From assembly GCF_028682475.1 (NCBI RefSeq), contig NZ_JANHLE010000001.1, positions 248,001-312,000 of the forward strand: a stretch of DNA of 64,000 nt. Direction: 5' to 3'. The translations under genes and the position numbers were made by a program. This document shows, one piece after another, positions 26,602-35,829 of the stretch (position 1 is its first letter; each line of letters begins with the position of its first letter). A model generated the notes under the pieces. The model made no database searches, was not told where the DNA came from, and saw only the letters and a list, made by a program, of their open reading frames with translations. The DNA comes from Pseudomonas putida (GTDB lineage: Bacteria; Pseudomonadota; Gammaproteobacteria; Pseudomonadales; Pseudomonadaceae).

Positions 26602-28146
26602 ATGAAAAGGCCGAGCATCGCTGACCCGCCAGAAGCACTCAACAGTGTGCTTGCGCGCTGGTTCAGGCGTGCGCTGGTCAAGGCCCTGGCCGGTTTGAGC
26701 CTGGGGCTCATCACTGCCGTGACGCTGGTGTGGCTCAGTCAACAGGTGTTTCCGGGGATCCAGGCCTACGGCGAGGACCTGGGTTTGCGGTTAAGCCTGT
26801 ATTTCGAGCGAGTGGCAAGCAGTTCCTCCGGTGTGGTGGCGGCCAGAAGCGACAGCGACCGCTATGGCTATGTCTTCCTTGACGTCGATCCCGAGCCAAC
26901 TAACGTGGGGCTCACTGCTGTACAGCACCCTTCGCCTTCAGAGCAGGCCTGCGCGGCATACACCGAGGCGCGGCATTCTCGTCTCACGGCCACGACGACA
27001 CCTGAACAGCCACTCGACTGCAGCTCGGCACGGCCTCTGAACCGCCATCTTCTAGCAGCCATCGTCGGTGAGTTGCAACGGCGCCAGGCCAGACTGGTGA
27101 TTCTCGACCTGGTGCTGGCGCGGGAATCCGGTATCGTCAAAGCAGACGAAGATCAGGCGCTACAGACCGTGCTGGAACAGGTTGGCACCTCAATGCCCGT
27201 GCTCTTCGCCGGTCCCTATGAGATGCAACCGACGACAGCAACCGGGCAGCCCGGTCCGGTTCAGTTGGTCATGCCCCTGTTGATCGAAGACAACCAGGCC
27301 GCCAACCTGCACCCGGCGGTCGCCCTGCCTGTACCGGGGCAGCCTTTGCGCCGTTACCCAAAGTGTCTGCGTCAGGCCGGCCAGGCAGCGTCGTTGCCGA
27401 GCCTGCCCTACCTGGCAGCCCTGGTCCTGGGGGCCGACGGCGCTGCATGCGACCAGAGCGCCCCGAGCCGACGCGACAACGCACCGCGCATTGTCTTCAG
27501 CCTGCCCTCACAAAACAGCCACCTGGATGATCTGAATGCACCGGAGCGGGCCCATCTGGCCGTTTATCGCGGGCGTTACGACCGTTGCCTGGCGACGCAT
27601 TTCTGGAACAGCGAGACCTCACTCTGCGCTCAGGCGGCGACCTACCACGACAAAGTGGTGGTCATTGGCGTATCCAATCCCTTGCGCCGGGACCGCCACT
27701 ACACCCCATTAGGTGACATGGCCGGCCCGGAGGTGGTCATCAATGCAGTGCGCAGCTTCGTGGCTTACCCGCAGCAACACGATAAAAGCCTAGGGCAACT
27801 GATGCGCAAAAAATGCCTGATCGTACTGGCCTGCTTCGTGCCCTGGCTGCTCTACTTCTGCGTTCGCTGTCGCTGCTTCCCCGAGCAAGGCCGCGCGTCA
27901 CGATCACTGCTGGCCATCAGTTGGCGCGCAGTGCTGGTGGGTCTGGCCTTTATCGCGACACTGTTTCTGGTGCTGCTGCTTGCATTCTCACTCTCGTTCG
28001 ACAGCGACGCGCCGACGCCCTCGCTGGACGTGCTGATACCGGTACTGGCCATTGCCATCGACGAATACGTCGAGCAGGTGCATCGCCTCGTCCACGGGGT
28101 CGAACGCCAGCTGGAAAAGCTGCTATGCCTCTCCCCCCACCCCTGA
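26602..28146 (+). CDS. CHASE2-domain membrane protein
   Basis: The 514-residue protein has an N-terminal membrane helix (about residues 33-55) and a large extracytoplasmic domain. Two or three C-terminal helices follow (about 410-430, 450-475 and 485-500). The outer domain follows CHASE2: GYVFLDVDPEP, then QARLVILDLVLARE, then YHDKVVVIGVSNP and HYTPLGDMAGPEVVINAV just before the membrane. CHASE2 is normally the sensor of kinases or cyclases; here no output domain follows, only a 40-residue cytoplasmic tail. It heads a three-gene operon with two exported proteins, so it may be a sensor or anchor for them. I prefer ATG 26602 to the upstream TTG. Confidence 0.85.
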   Translation: MKRPSIADPPEALNSVLARWFRRALVKALAGLSLGLITAVTLVWLSQQVFPGIQAYGEDLGLRLSLYFERVASSSSGVVAARSDSDRYGYVFLDVDPEPTNVGLTAVQHPSPSEQACAAYTEARHSRLTATTTPEQPLDCSSARPLNRHLLAAIVGELQRRQARLVILDLVLARESGIVKADEDQALQTVLEQVGTSMPVLFAGPYEMQPTTATGQPGPVQLVMPLLIEDNQAANLHPAVALPVPGQPLRRYPKCLRQAGQAASLPSLPYLAALVLGADGAACDQSAPSRRDNAPRIVFSLPSQNSHLDDLNAPERAHLAVYRGRYDRCLATHFWNSETSLCAQAATYHDKVVVIGVSNPLRRDRHYTPLGDMAGPEVVINAVRSFVAYPQQHDKSLGQLMRKKCLIVLACFVPWLLYFCVRCRCFPEQGRASRSLLAISWRAVLVGLAFIATLFLVLLLAFSLSFDSDAPTPSLDVLIPVLAIAIDEYVEQVHRLVHGVERQLEKLLCLSPHP

Positions 28147-28160
28147 CCCGGAGGCCCGCC

Positions 28161-29090
28161 ATGCACAACTCCCTGCCTGTGTCCCGCCTCAGCCTGCTGT
28201 GCCTGCTGATCGCCTGCGGGCCGCTTCAAGCCGAGCCGTTACCCTGCCCGGATGGCTGGCTGAGCGTCAGATCACGGATCAATCACCTGACCCCGGCCAA
28301 TGCCCAACTGAGCCTATACCGGGCGGCGAACCAGACGACGCAGCCCGCCACGGTTGGCAGCGTACTGTGTGAGGGCGATAGCCTGTTGTTTGCGCCAGGC
28401 AGCGAAGCGACGCAAGTGGAACTGTTCGAAGCCGGAAAGCTGCTGATCTGGGACGCACGCCGCGGCCCCTACAACGTACCCGCCGGGGCCAAGGCAAGTC
28501 TGGGTGCGGCAGCGGCCTACCTGAATGCGCTGTTCGAGGGTGCCAGCGACATGGGGCCGACGCTGCAACGCGCGAACCCGACCCACGGTCGTGGCACGGA
28601 AGAGGTTGTCGCTACAGGCCTCAAAGCCATCGAACCGTTGTACAACCTGCCGCGCCAAGCACTGGTCGCCGGTACCCAACCTGTGCTCGGCTGGCACAAC
28701 GGTGTCGGTCCCTGGCGCTGCAACTGGCTGACGCTTGACGGCGAACTATTGCTGCGCGGCGAAGCCGTCGACACCGTTCAATGCACCGCGCCGCCCACTC
28801 CCAACGTCGCGGCGGGCCTGGAAGTCCTCGACGCGCGGGGTACCAGTCTGATCTGGCAGATCGACCTGGTGCCGCAGACCAGGCTGCCCCGCCCAGACTG
28901 GGTGTCGGCCGGCACACCCGTTCTGGACCTCGAGCACCGTGCCGCCTGGGCCATCTGGCTGTGGCGCGAAGGCGGCCCGGCCTGGCGCTTGCAGGCGCTG
29001 GCCATGCTCAACGAAACCCGGCAGAACTGGCTGGCCGGCTGGTTACTCGCCGGCATCCTCGCCGAAACCCCTCAGGTGGCCGCCAAATGA
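28161..29090 (+). CDS. Exported protein of unknown function (CHASE2/caspase operon)
   Basis: The start is ATG 28161, with GGAGGCCCGCC upstream. A signal peptide ends near CGPLQA-EP (residue 24). The 309-residue protein has no further membrane segment. An early stretch (VGSVLCEGDSLLFAPGSEA) resembles FecR-like beta modules. The middle (LVAGTQPVLGWHNGVGPWRC) could be a second beta domain. I cannot name a family. Stop and next start overlap as ATGA, so it is translationally coupled to the caspase-like gene. The three products probably work together in the periplasm. Confidence 0.75.
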   Translation: MHNSLPVSRLSLLCLLIACGPLQAEPLPCPDGWLSVRSRINHLTPANAQLSLYRAANQTTQPATVGSVLCEGDSLLFAPGSEATQVELFEAGKLLIWDARRGPYNVPAGAKASLGAAAAYLNALFEGASDMGPTLQRANPTHGRGTEEVVATGLKAIEPLYNLPRQALVAGTQPVLGWHNGVGPWRCNWLTLDGELLLRGEAVDTVQCTAPPTPNVAAGLEVLDARGTSLIWQIDLVPQTRLPRPDWVSAGTPVLDLEHRAAWAIWLWREGGPAWRLQALAMLNETRQNWLAGWLLAGILAETPQVAAK

Positions 29091-30910
29091 AAATCACGAC
29101 CCTGTTGATGCTGGCCTTGCTCCTGCTCTGCGCCGGCGCTCGGGGCGATCCTGCAGCACCAAGCAGCAAGCGGGTGGCGATGATCGTCGCCAACGCCAAC
29201 TACGCCAATCCGCTTGATCGTCTGACCGGCCCATTACGCGACGCCGAAACCCTGCGCCAGACGCTGAGTCAACTGGGCTTCACCCTCGAACTACGGGAAA
29301 ACGTCGATCTCGAAGGGCTGAACAACGCGCGCAAAGACTTCCAGAGTCAACTTCTGCAAGCCGGTCCAAATGCACTCGGACTGTTCTACTACGCCGGTCA
29401 TGGCGGCGCTCCGGCAACCGGTAACGACAACTACCTGATACCAGTGGAGGTGACCTCCATCAGCACACTGGACTTCCAGCAACAGGCCCTGAGCCTTGGC
29501 GACCTGCTCAAGCCGCTGCGCATCAATCGACCGCCAGGTGCTACCGTGATTGTCGTCATCGACGCCTGCCGCACCCTGGAAGCCTCCACCGGTCGCGGCG
29601 CCCAGGGCCAGTCAACGCCCGGCGGGGCTGCGGTGGTCCCGCAAACGGCGGCACTGAGCGAGCCCGACTCCGGCTTCCTGGTAGCCCTGTCCACCAGTCA
29701 GGGCTTACCGGCCTCCGACGACGGCACCTATGCCCGCACCCTGGCCGCCAAACTGTCGACGCCGGGGCTGACCGTGTCGCAGGTGTTCGACGAAGTGCGC
29801 TACAGCTTTCAGGCCAGCACCACTAATAAGCAGCTGCCGGTGGCGGTGTCCAAGCTGGAAAAAATCTGCCTGGTCAGTTGTGACGCAACCCTCAAGTCAG
29901 ATCACCTCAATGTGCTGTTGGAAGCTTCGCGCAGTTTCTCCCGTGGCGAGATCGGCCAGAGCGCCGCACTGACAGCGTTGATCAGCGAGGGACGGACCTT
30001 CGAACGATCAGAGTTTTTCCAGGGTTTGTCCTTTGGCAAGGGCGCTCAGCTGTCGAAGCTCAAAGCCAGCGGCGCCAACTTCAAGGCCGCGGATGTCTCC
30101 GGCAGCGACTTGTCCGATGCAGACCTCAGCGGTGCCCGACTGCAGGCAGCCACGGCAAAAGGGAGCAAATTCAATAACAGCCTGCTCGACGGCGCGTACC
30201 TGCCAATCGTCGATGCCTCGGGCGCCAGCTTCGACAAGGCCAGCCTCAAGCGTACGGCCTGGCTCGGCGCCGACCTGCGTGGTGCTTCGTTTCGCAACGC
30301 CGACCTGCGCGGAGCCAGCTTTCGTCTGGCCGACCTGCGCGCTGCAGACTTTTCCGGCGCCCAGTTGAACGACGTATCGTTCAACGGCGCAGACTTGCGC
30401 GACAGTCACTTCGACGGTGCGACCTTCGCCAACACCAACCTCCACGGGGTGCTGGCCAAACCCGACATCCTTACTCCGACCCAACGCCAGGCCAGTTGCG
30501 CCACGGCCGATGGCCATGGCGGTATTCAGCTGGTCATGGTAGTCAAGGACGTCGGCGCCTATGGACGCAAGTTCCTGGACCTGGACTACGGGCAACCCGG
30601 CATCGGCTGGAAGGTTCCCGATCAATCCCTTCCCCCTTGCACGAAAATCGACTCCCAGTCGCTGCCGGACAATTATGAAAGCCGCAACGATGGCACGCCG
30701 CTGTTCAGTATCCGCTTTCCGGAGGACATGCTGGAACAGTCCGACAACAAGGCCGAGCTCTATGCACGGCTGCACCAGCGGCTGTTCAGCAGCATCCTGG
30801 AACGCATGCGCGCCGCCCATGAGATGGGCTGGTCGCTGTATTGCCCGTTTGCCTACGACTTCAGCGGCGACTGCAAGGCCATGGAAGCTCAGGGGATGAA
30901 GTTCGAGTGA
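29087..30910 (+). CDS. Exported caspase-fold (C14) protein with pentapeptide repeats
   Basis: The start is ATG 29087, overlapping the preceding stop. The 607-residue protein has a signal peptide (about 1-20) and a caspase-like domain at about 28-265. The catalytic dyad is visible: H105 in YYAGHGG and C161 in VIDACR. A short helical linker leads to about 25 pentapeptide-type units at 320-454 (GADLRGASFRNADLRGASF pattern), which form a right-handed beta helix. The final 150 residues contain four cysteines and are unassigned. Such proteases cut after basic or acidic residues in known members; the target is unknown. Export is unusual for a system pairing with a CHASE2 protein. Confidence 0.88.
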   Translation: MKITTLLMLALLLLCAGARGDPAAPSSKRVAMIVANANYANPLDRLTGPLRDAETLRQTLSQLGFTLELRENVDLEGLNNARKDFQSQLLQAGPNALGLFYYAGHGGAPATGNDNYLIPVEVTSISTLDFQQQALSLGDLLKPLRINRPPGATVIVVIDACRTLEASTGRGAQGQSTPGGAAVVPQTAALSEPDSGFLVALSTSQGLPASDDGTYARTLAAKLSTPGLTVSQVFDEVRYSFQASTTNKQLPVAVSKLEKICLVSCDATLKSDHLNVLLEASRSFSRGEIGQSAALTALISEGRTFERSEFFQGLSFGKGAQLSKLKASGANFKAADVSGSDLSDADLSGARLQAATAKGSKFNNSLLDGAYLPIVDASGASFDKASLKRTAWLGADLRGASFRNADLRGASFRLADLRAADFSGAQLNDVSFNGADLRDSHFDGATFANTNLHGVLAKPDILTPTQRQASCATADGHGGIQLVMVVKDVGAYGRKFLDLDYGQPGIGWKVPDQSLPPCTKIDSQSLPDNYESRNDGTPLFSIRFPEDMLEQSDNKAELYARLHQRLFSSILERMRAAHEMGWSLYCPFAYDFSGDCKAMEAQGMKFE

Positions 30911-30926
30911 AGGCAATCAGAAGGGT

Positions 30927-30957
30927 CCAGGGCGCCGCACTGACGGCGGGGCCCTGG
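30927..30957. terminator. Bidirectional terminator-like hairpin between convergent genes
   Basis: CCAGGGC...CCGC and CGGC...GCCCTGG pair imperfectly between the caspase-like gene and the MHS transporter gene. No long T-run is seen. Confidence 0.4.
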
Positions 30958-30977
30958 CGGGCATTATCCCAACCCAG

Positions 30978-32330
30978 TCAGTTGTGAATCGCTCGAGCGC
31001 CCATACCCAGGTTCGAGTTCTGCGATGCGAGCTCCACCTCCCCCGCGCCACGGCACGCGACAAAATCCTCCTTGCGCAACACCACCAAAGCAATCAGCGA
31101 CACAATCCCGGTACCGATGTAGAAGTACCACGGCGAGGTAATATCCCCCGTCTGCTGGATCAGCCAAGTCGAAATCAACGGGGCACTGCCGCCAAACACC
31201 GCCACCGGAATGTTGTACGCCACGGCAATGCCGGTAGAGCGGATCCGCGTCGGTAGCAGTTCACTCATGGTCGCGTAAGTCGATGAGGCATACAGCCCGA
31301 ACAGAATCGCCACCGCCATCAGCGGCCAGAAGAACGAGGCCGGTGTAGCTGTAGGCGCGGCTTTGAAGAACCAGTACATCGCCAGCGTCGCCAACACCCC
31401 CACCACCATCAGGAAGGGTTTGCGCCCGTACTTATCAGTAAACATCCCGCCAAACGGCATGACGAACGCCGCCGAGAGGCTGGCGATGAACACGTAAAGC
31501 AGCGTGGTGCCACTGTCGAACTTGAGGATGCGCGACATGTAGGTGGAAGCGAAGGTCAGCACCAGATAGAAGATCGAGCTGTGCAGGGTGATGATGAAGA
31601 ACACCAGAGCAATCGCCCGCTTCCACTGCCAGACTTCACGCAGCGGCGCCTTGGAGGTTTCCCCGGCTTTCTGCAGGGCGAGGAACTCCGGGCTGTCTTC
31701 AAGCTTGAGGCGGATGTACATGGACACCAGGCCCATGGGCCCGGCGACCAGGAAGGGAATGCGCCAGCCCCAGTCCTGCATCAGCTCGGCACCGAGCGCC
31801 CAGGTCATGCCGTTGGCAACCACGCCGCCGAGCACCAGCCCCAGCACCGCGGTGACCATCAGCCAGCAGGTGGAAAAGCCCCGCCGCCCGGGCCCTGCGT
31901 ACTCGGAAATGAAACTGGTGATAGTGCCGATCTCACCGCCCGCAGAGAAACCCTGCACGCAGCGAATCAGCACCAGCAAGATCGGCGCGGCAATGCCAAT
32001 GGCGGCATAGGTCGGCAACATGCCCAACAGGCAGGTGGACCCCGCCATCATCACCAGCACGGTGATCAGGGTTTTGCGCCGGCCGATCTTGTCGGCCAAA
32101 GGCCCGAAGAACAGCCCGCCCAGAGGACGGATGAAGAAGCTCAAGGCGAAGGCGGCAAAACTGCTGAGCAGGCTGGTGGTCGGGTCATCGGAGACGAAAA
32201 ACGCCTGCCCGATATACACCGCCAGAAAGCCGTAAACGCCATAGTCGTACCATTCGATAAGGTGCCCCGAGGTTGCGCCGATAAAGGCGCGCCGCCGTTG
32301 CCGGGCCGGGTTGTGCTGATGAGTTGCCAT
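30978..32330 (-). CDS. MFS transporter, metabolite:H+ symporter (MHS) family
   Basis: The 450-residue protein has about twelve membrane helices. MHS signatures are GHLIEWYDYGVYGFLA near the start, PLADKIGRRKTL between helices 2 and 3, and RCVQGFSAGGEIG in helix 4. MHS carriers import carboxylates such as shikimate, ketoglutarate or aromatic acids with protons. It is the last gene of a thiolase-ligase-transporter unit, so it may import the acid that the ligase activates. Confidence 0.92.
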   Translation of the reverse strand: MATHQHNPARQRRRAFIGATSGHLIEWYDYGVYGFLAVYIGQAFFVSDDPTTSLLSSFAAFALSFFIRPLGGLFFGPLADKIGRRKTLITVLVMMAGSTCLLGMLPTYAAIGIAAPILLVLIRCVQGFSAGGEIGTITSFISEYAGPGRRGFSTCWLMVTAVLGLVLGGVVANGMTWALGAELMQDWGWRIPFLVAGPMGLVSMYIRLKLEDSPEFLALQKAGETSKAPLREVWQWKRAIALVFFIITLHSSIFYLVLTFASTYMSRILKFDSGTTLLYVFIASLSAAFVMPFGGMFTDKYGRKPFLMVVGVLATLAMYWFFKAAPTATPASFFWPLMAVAILFGLYASSTYATMSELLPTRIRSTGIAVAYNIPVAVFGGSAPLISTWLIQQTGDITSPWYFYIGTGIVSLIALVVLRKEDFVACRGAGEVELASQNSNLGMGARAIHN

Positions 32331-32383
32331 AGCCGAATTCCTGTCTTGTTCTTATTGATGGAAAACAATCCTGGGGACGCCTT

Positions 32384-33925
32384 TCACGGGACAGCGGCAG
32401 CGCTTGCGGCCTCCTTGAGCCAGTGACGCAGTTCGGTCTTGAGTACCTTGCCGTAACTGTTTTTCGGCAGTTCGGCGAGGAATACATACTTCTTCGGTTT
32501 CTTGAACGAGGCCATGCGTGCGAGGAACCAGGCCGTTAGCGCACGTTCATCCAGCGGGCTGTCACCACGGGCAACCACAAAGGCCACCACCGACTCGCCC
32601 CACTCGGCATCCGCCTCGCCGACCACGCACACTTCGAACACCTCAGGGTGCAGGGCCAGCACCTCCTCTACCTCGCGCGGGTAGACGTTGCTGCCACCGG
32701 AGATGATCACGTCTTTGCAGCGGTCGGTGAGGGTCAGGTAGCTCTGGTCGTCGAGGTAACCGATGTCACCGGTCAGCAACCAGCCATCGACCAACGCCTC
32801 GCGGCTGGCGGCTTCGTTGCGCCAGTAACCGTGCATCACCGTCGGGCCGCGCACGGCGATCTGGCCGGGTTGCCCGGATGGCAGCGGACGTAGCTCGGCA
32901 TCGAGCACCCGTACCTCCACACAGGCGTGCGCCAGCCCGACTGATGAGGCGATACGCTTCCAATCCGGGCGCTGACGATCGGCGATCATTTCGCGGGGCA
33001 AGGCGCTGATGGTCATCGGGCTCTCGCCCTGGCCGTAGATCTGCACCAGGCGCGGGCCGAAGGTGTCCAGCGCATCCTGCAAATCGGCCAGGTACATCGG
33101 CGCGCCGCCGTAGACGATGGTCTTGATCCCTTCACCGGCATACCCCGTTACCCGCGCCTGCTCGACCATGCGCTTGACCATGGTCGGCGCGGCGAACAGC
33201 GAAACCTCGCCAAGCCGGGTCGCCAGCTCGAACACTTCTTCAGCCTTGAAGCCACGGGACTCCGGCAGCACGTGCCGAGCGCCGCAGCGTACATGTATGA
33301 AGTTGTACAACCCGGCACCATGGGACATCGGCGCGGCATACAGCACCGCCTCGTTACCGCTGAGCGCATCGACATCCAGCGGATAGCACAGCGACATCGC
33401 CACCAGGTTGCCGTGGGACAGCATCACCCCCTTGGAGCGTCCGGTGGTGCCGGAGGTGTAGAACAGCCAGGCCAGGTGATCGGCATTACAGGTGTAAGGC
33501 AGTGCCAGCGCATCGCCTGCGCCCTCCACCACCCGCCCGCGCCCGACCTGCTCGCGGCAATCCTCTGCCAGCTCGCCCGGTGCAAACACCTGGCCATCAT
33601 CGGTAAAGATCACCCGCGCCTGGGCGTTATCGACAATCCAGGCGGCTTCGCTGCGGTGCAGCTTGCAGTTGATCGGCACGATCACGGCACCGACCCACCA
33701 CACTGCATACATCAGTTCCAGGTACTCGCAGCAGTTCTTCATGAACAGCGCCACGCGATCACCCGGCTCAACCCCGTGCTCGTGAATGAGCTGACAGGCC
33801 AGACCGCGCACGTTGGCGGCAAAGGTCTGGTAATCGGCAATTTGCCGATGCCCGGCAAACAGCGCCGGGCGTTCGGGCCAGCGCTGGGCGGCGGTGTGCA
33901 ACCAGTTGGCAATGTTCAAGCTCAC
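32384..33925 (-). CDS. AMP-dependent acyl-CoA ligase
   Basis: The 513-residue protein of the ANL superfamily has the AMP-binding loop YTSGTTGRSKG, then VQIYGQGESPMT, TGDIGYLDDQ and the C-terminal PKNSYGKVLKTEL containing the catalytic lysine. It activates a carboxylic acid to its CoA ester through an acyl-adenylate. The substrate cannot be judged; medium-chain or aromatic acids are likely. It overlaps the upstream thiolase-like gene by 4 bases. Confidence 0.92.
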   Translation of the reverse strand: MSLNIANWLHTAAQRWPERPALFAGHRQIADYQTFAANVRGLACQLIHEHGVEPGDRVALFMKNCCEYLELMYAVWWVGAVIVPINCKLHRSEAAWIVDNAQARVIFTDDGQVFAPGELAEDCREQVGRGRVVEGAGDALALPYTCNADHLAWLFYTSGTTGRSKGVMLSHGNLVAMSLCYPLDVDALSGNEAVLYAAPMSHGAGLYNFIHVRCGARHVLPESRGFKAEEVFELATRLGEVSLFAAPTMVKRMVEQARVTGYAGEGIKTIVYGGAPMYLADLQDALDTFGPRLVQIYGQGESPMTISALPREMIADRQRPDWKRIASSVGLAHACVEVRVLDAELRPLPSGQPGQIAVRGPTVMHGYWRNEAASREALVDGWLLTGDIGYLDDQSYLTLTDRCKDVIISGGSNVYPREVEEVLALHPEVFEVCVVGEADAEWGESVVAFVVARGDSPLDERALTAWFLARMASFKKPKKYVFLAELPKNSYGKVLKTELRHWLKEAASAAAVP

Positions 33926-35100
33926 GCCCTCCGTGCCTGAAGCACCGAGGCGTAGTTGGCGACCGCCATACCGCCCATGTTGAAGAGCAGGCCGAACTCG
34001 GCATTCGGTGCCGCAAGCCCGATCGGCTTGCCGGTCAGTTGCGCGAACGCCAGGGCATGCATCGACACCCCCGTCGCCCCCACCGGATGCCCCTTGGCCT
34101 TGAGCCCGCCCGACAGGTTGACCGGCAACTTGCCACCGGGCTGGACAATACCCGCCTCCAGTGCCCGATACCCCTGCCCTCGCGGTGCCAGGCCCATGGC
34201 TTCATAGATCAGCAGCTCAGCGATGGTGAAACAGTCATGGACCTCGGCAAACCCCAGATCGTCCAGGCTCACCTGCGCCTTGCTCAAGGCCGACTGAATC
34301 GCCCGCTGCGGCCCTTCAAAGGCCAGCAGGTCACGTTGCGACAGCGGCAGAACATCGTTGACCTGGGCCATGCCCTTGATCGCCACCTCGCGGCGGAACT
34401 GCCGGGCACGCTTGGCCGACGCCAGCACAATCGCCGCCGCGCCATCGCTGACCAGCGAACAGTCGGTCAGACGCAGCGGCTCGGCGATATAGGGATTGCT
34501 CTGCGACACCGTATTGCAGTGCTCGAAACTCATCGCCTTGTGCATCTGCGCTAACGGGTTGCTCATGGCATTGGCGTGGTTCTTCGCGGCAATGCTGGCC
34601 ATGGCCGACAGCGGGCTGTGAAAACGCTGCTCGTATTGTGCGGCAGCCAGCCCGAACAACTGCGCAAAGCTCAGCCCTGCTTCTTCCACATCATGCTGAT
34701 AGCCTGCACCGGCCAGCGCCTTGGTCACCTGCGCGGTCGAGTTGGAGGTCATCTTCTCCGCCCCCACCACCAGCACCAGCTCCGCGCTGCCGGACAGAAT
34801 CGCATTGATCCCCGCCTGAATCGCCGCCGAGCCCGAGGCGCAGGCGTTTTCGCAACGGGTGGCGGGCTTGAAGCGCAACGCCGGATCGGCCTGCAACATC
34901 AGCGATGCGGGGAAGCCGTCCGCCACCAGCCCTGAATTGAAGTGGCCGAGAAACAGCGCGTCGATCTCCGAGGCCGCCACCTGCGCATCGGCCAGCGCGG
35001 CGCGGGTGACATCGACGATCAGGTGTTCCAGGGTGGCATCGCTCAAGCGGCCAAAGCGCGAATGCGCGGCGGCGACGATGCTGACGGAGTCGGTTGCCAT
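33922..35100 (-). CDS. Thiolase-family acyl-CoA acyltransferase (SCP2-like)
   Basis: The 392-residue protein has the nucleophilic cysteine C87 in ENACASGSAA, KGHPVGATG with the active histidine, and an N-terminus (VSIVAAAHSRFGRL) typical of the SCP2-like thiolase branch. It lacks the C-G-G-G motif of biosynthetic thiolases; the tail has LLFNMGGMAVAN instead, as in the SCP2 branch. It may cleave beta-ketoacyl-CoA formed after the ligase step. It heads the operon and is divergent from a PAS-LuxR regulator. Confidence 0.88.
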   Translation of the reverse strand: MATDSVSIVAAAHSRFGRLSDATLEHLIVDVTRAALADAQVAASEIDALFLGHFNSGLVADGFPASLMLQADPALRFKPATRCENACASGSAAIQAGINAILSGSAELVLVVGAEKMTSNSTAQVTKALAGAGYQHDVEEAGLSFAQLFGLAAAQYEQRFHSPLSAMASIAAKNHANAMSNPLAQMHKAMSFEHCNTVSQSNPYIAEPLRLTDCSLVSDGAAAIVLASAKRARQFRREVAIKGMAQVNDVLPLSQRDLLAFEGPQRAIQSALSKAQVSLDDLGFAEVHDCFTIAELLIYEAMGLAPRGQGYRALEAGIVQPGGKLPVNLSGGLKAKGHPVGATGVSMHALAFAQLTGKPIGLAAPNAEFGLLFNMGGMAVANYASVLQARRA

Positions 35101-35249
35101 GGTTTTTATCCTTCTGGTTGAACAGGCGTTCCTTACAATGGCCCCAACCCCGAAGCCCTCGCTATTCGTGCAACTACGTATAGGGATGAGTAGCCAGACT
35201 GATGGATACTGCGTGGCAACATTTCAAAGGAACGAATGAGGCCCGCGCC

Positions 35250-35822
35250 ATGACCGACCCCGCCCGACAACTGCAAGACCTTGAGCGCCTGGCCTTCCAG
35301 GTGTCGCCTGCGCCGCAAGTGATCACCGGCAACCGCCGCATGCTCGACCTCAACGAAGCGTTCCAGAGCCTGTTCGGCTACCAGCGCGACGCCCTGCTGG
35401 GCGAACTGATCCTCAAGCTCTACCCCTCACAGGCCGACTACAACGCCATCGGCGAACGCAGCCTGAGCTGGCTGCGCCACGCCAAGAACGGTGCTTACTC
35501 GGATGAGCGTTTCATGCAGCACCACAGCGGCGAAGTGTTCTGGGCCCGGGCCAATGGCTACACCCTGACCCCGGAAGATCCGTTTCAGTTGATGGTCTGG
35601 CATTTCGAACGCATGGACCGGGCATTCCGGCCCACGGTCAACCTCACGCCCAGGGAGCGTGAGATTTCCGCGCATATCGTCAACGGCCTGACCTGCAAAG
35701 AGATCGGCCGCAAGCTGAACATCTCGCACCGCACGGTGGAAGTGCACCGGGCGCGGTTGATGAAGAAATTGCAGGCGAAAAACAGTGCTGAGCTGGTGTC
35801 GAAAATCATCGTACTGAACTGA
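35250..35822 (+). CDS. PAS-LuxR family transcriptional regulator
   Basis: I prefer ATG 35250, with GAGG at 8 bases, over 35202, which lacks a ribosome site. The 190-residue protein has one PAS domain (LNEAFQSLFGYQRDALLGE; HHSGEVFWARANGYTL) and a C-terminal GerE/LuxR helix-turn-helix (LTPREREISAHIVNGLTCKE, KLNISHRTVEVHRARLMKKL). It is divergent from the thiolase operon and probably regulates it. No autoinducer-binding domain is present. Confidence 0.9.
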   Translation: MTDPARQLQDLERLAFQVSPAPQVITGNRRMLDLNEAFQSLFGYQRDALLGELILKLYPSQADYNAIGERSLSWLRHAKNGAYSDERFMQHHSGEVFWARANGYTLTPEDPFQLMVWHFERMDRAFRPTVNLTPREREISAHIVNGLTCKEIGRKLNISHRTVEVHRARLMKKLQAKNSAELVSKIIVLN

Positions 35823-35829
35823 CGCCCGA

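Noticed and set aside
27813..28160. Upstream extension of the second gene of the CHASE2 operon
   Set aside because: It overlaps the CHASE2 gene; ATG 28161 has GGAGG and a signal peptide.
28781..29086. Upstream extension of the caspase-like gene
   Set aside because: It overlaps the preceding gene in another frame; ATG 29087 begins a clean signal peptide with stop-start coupling.
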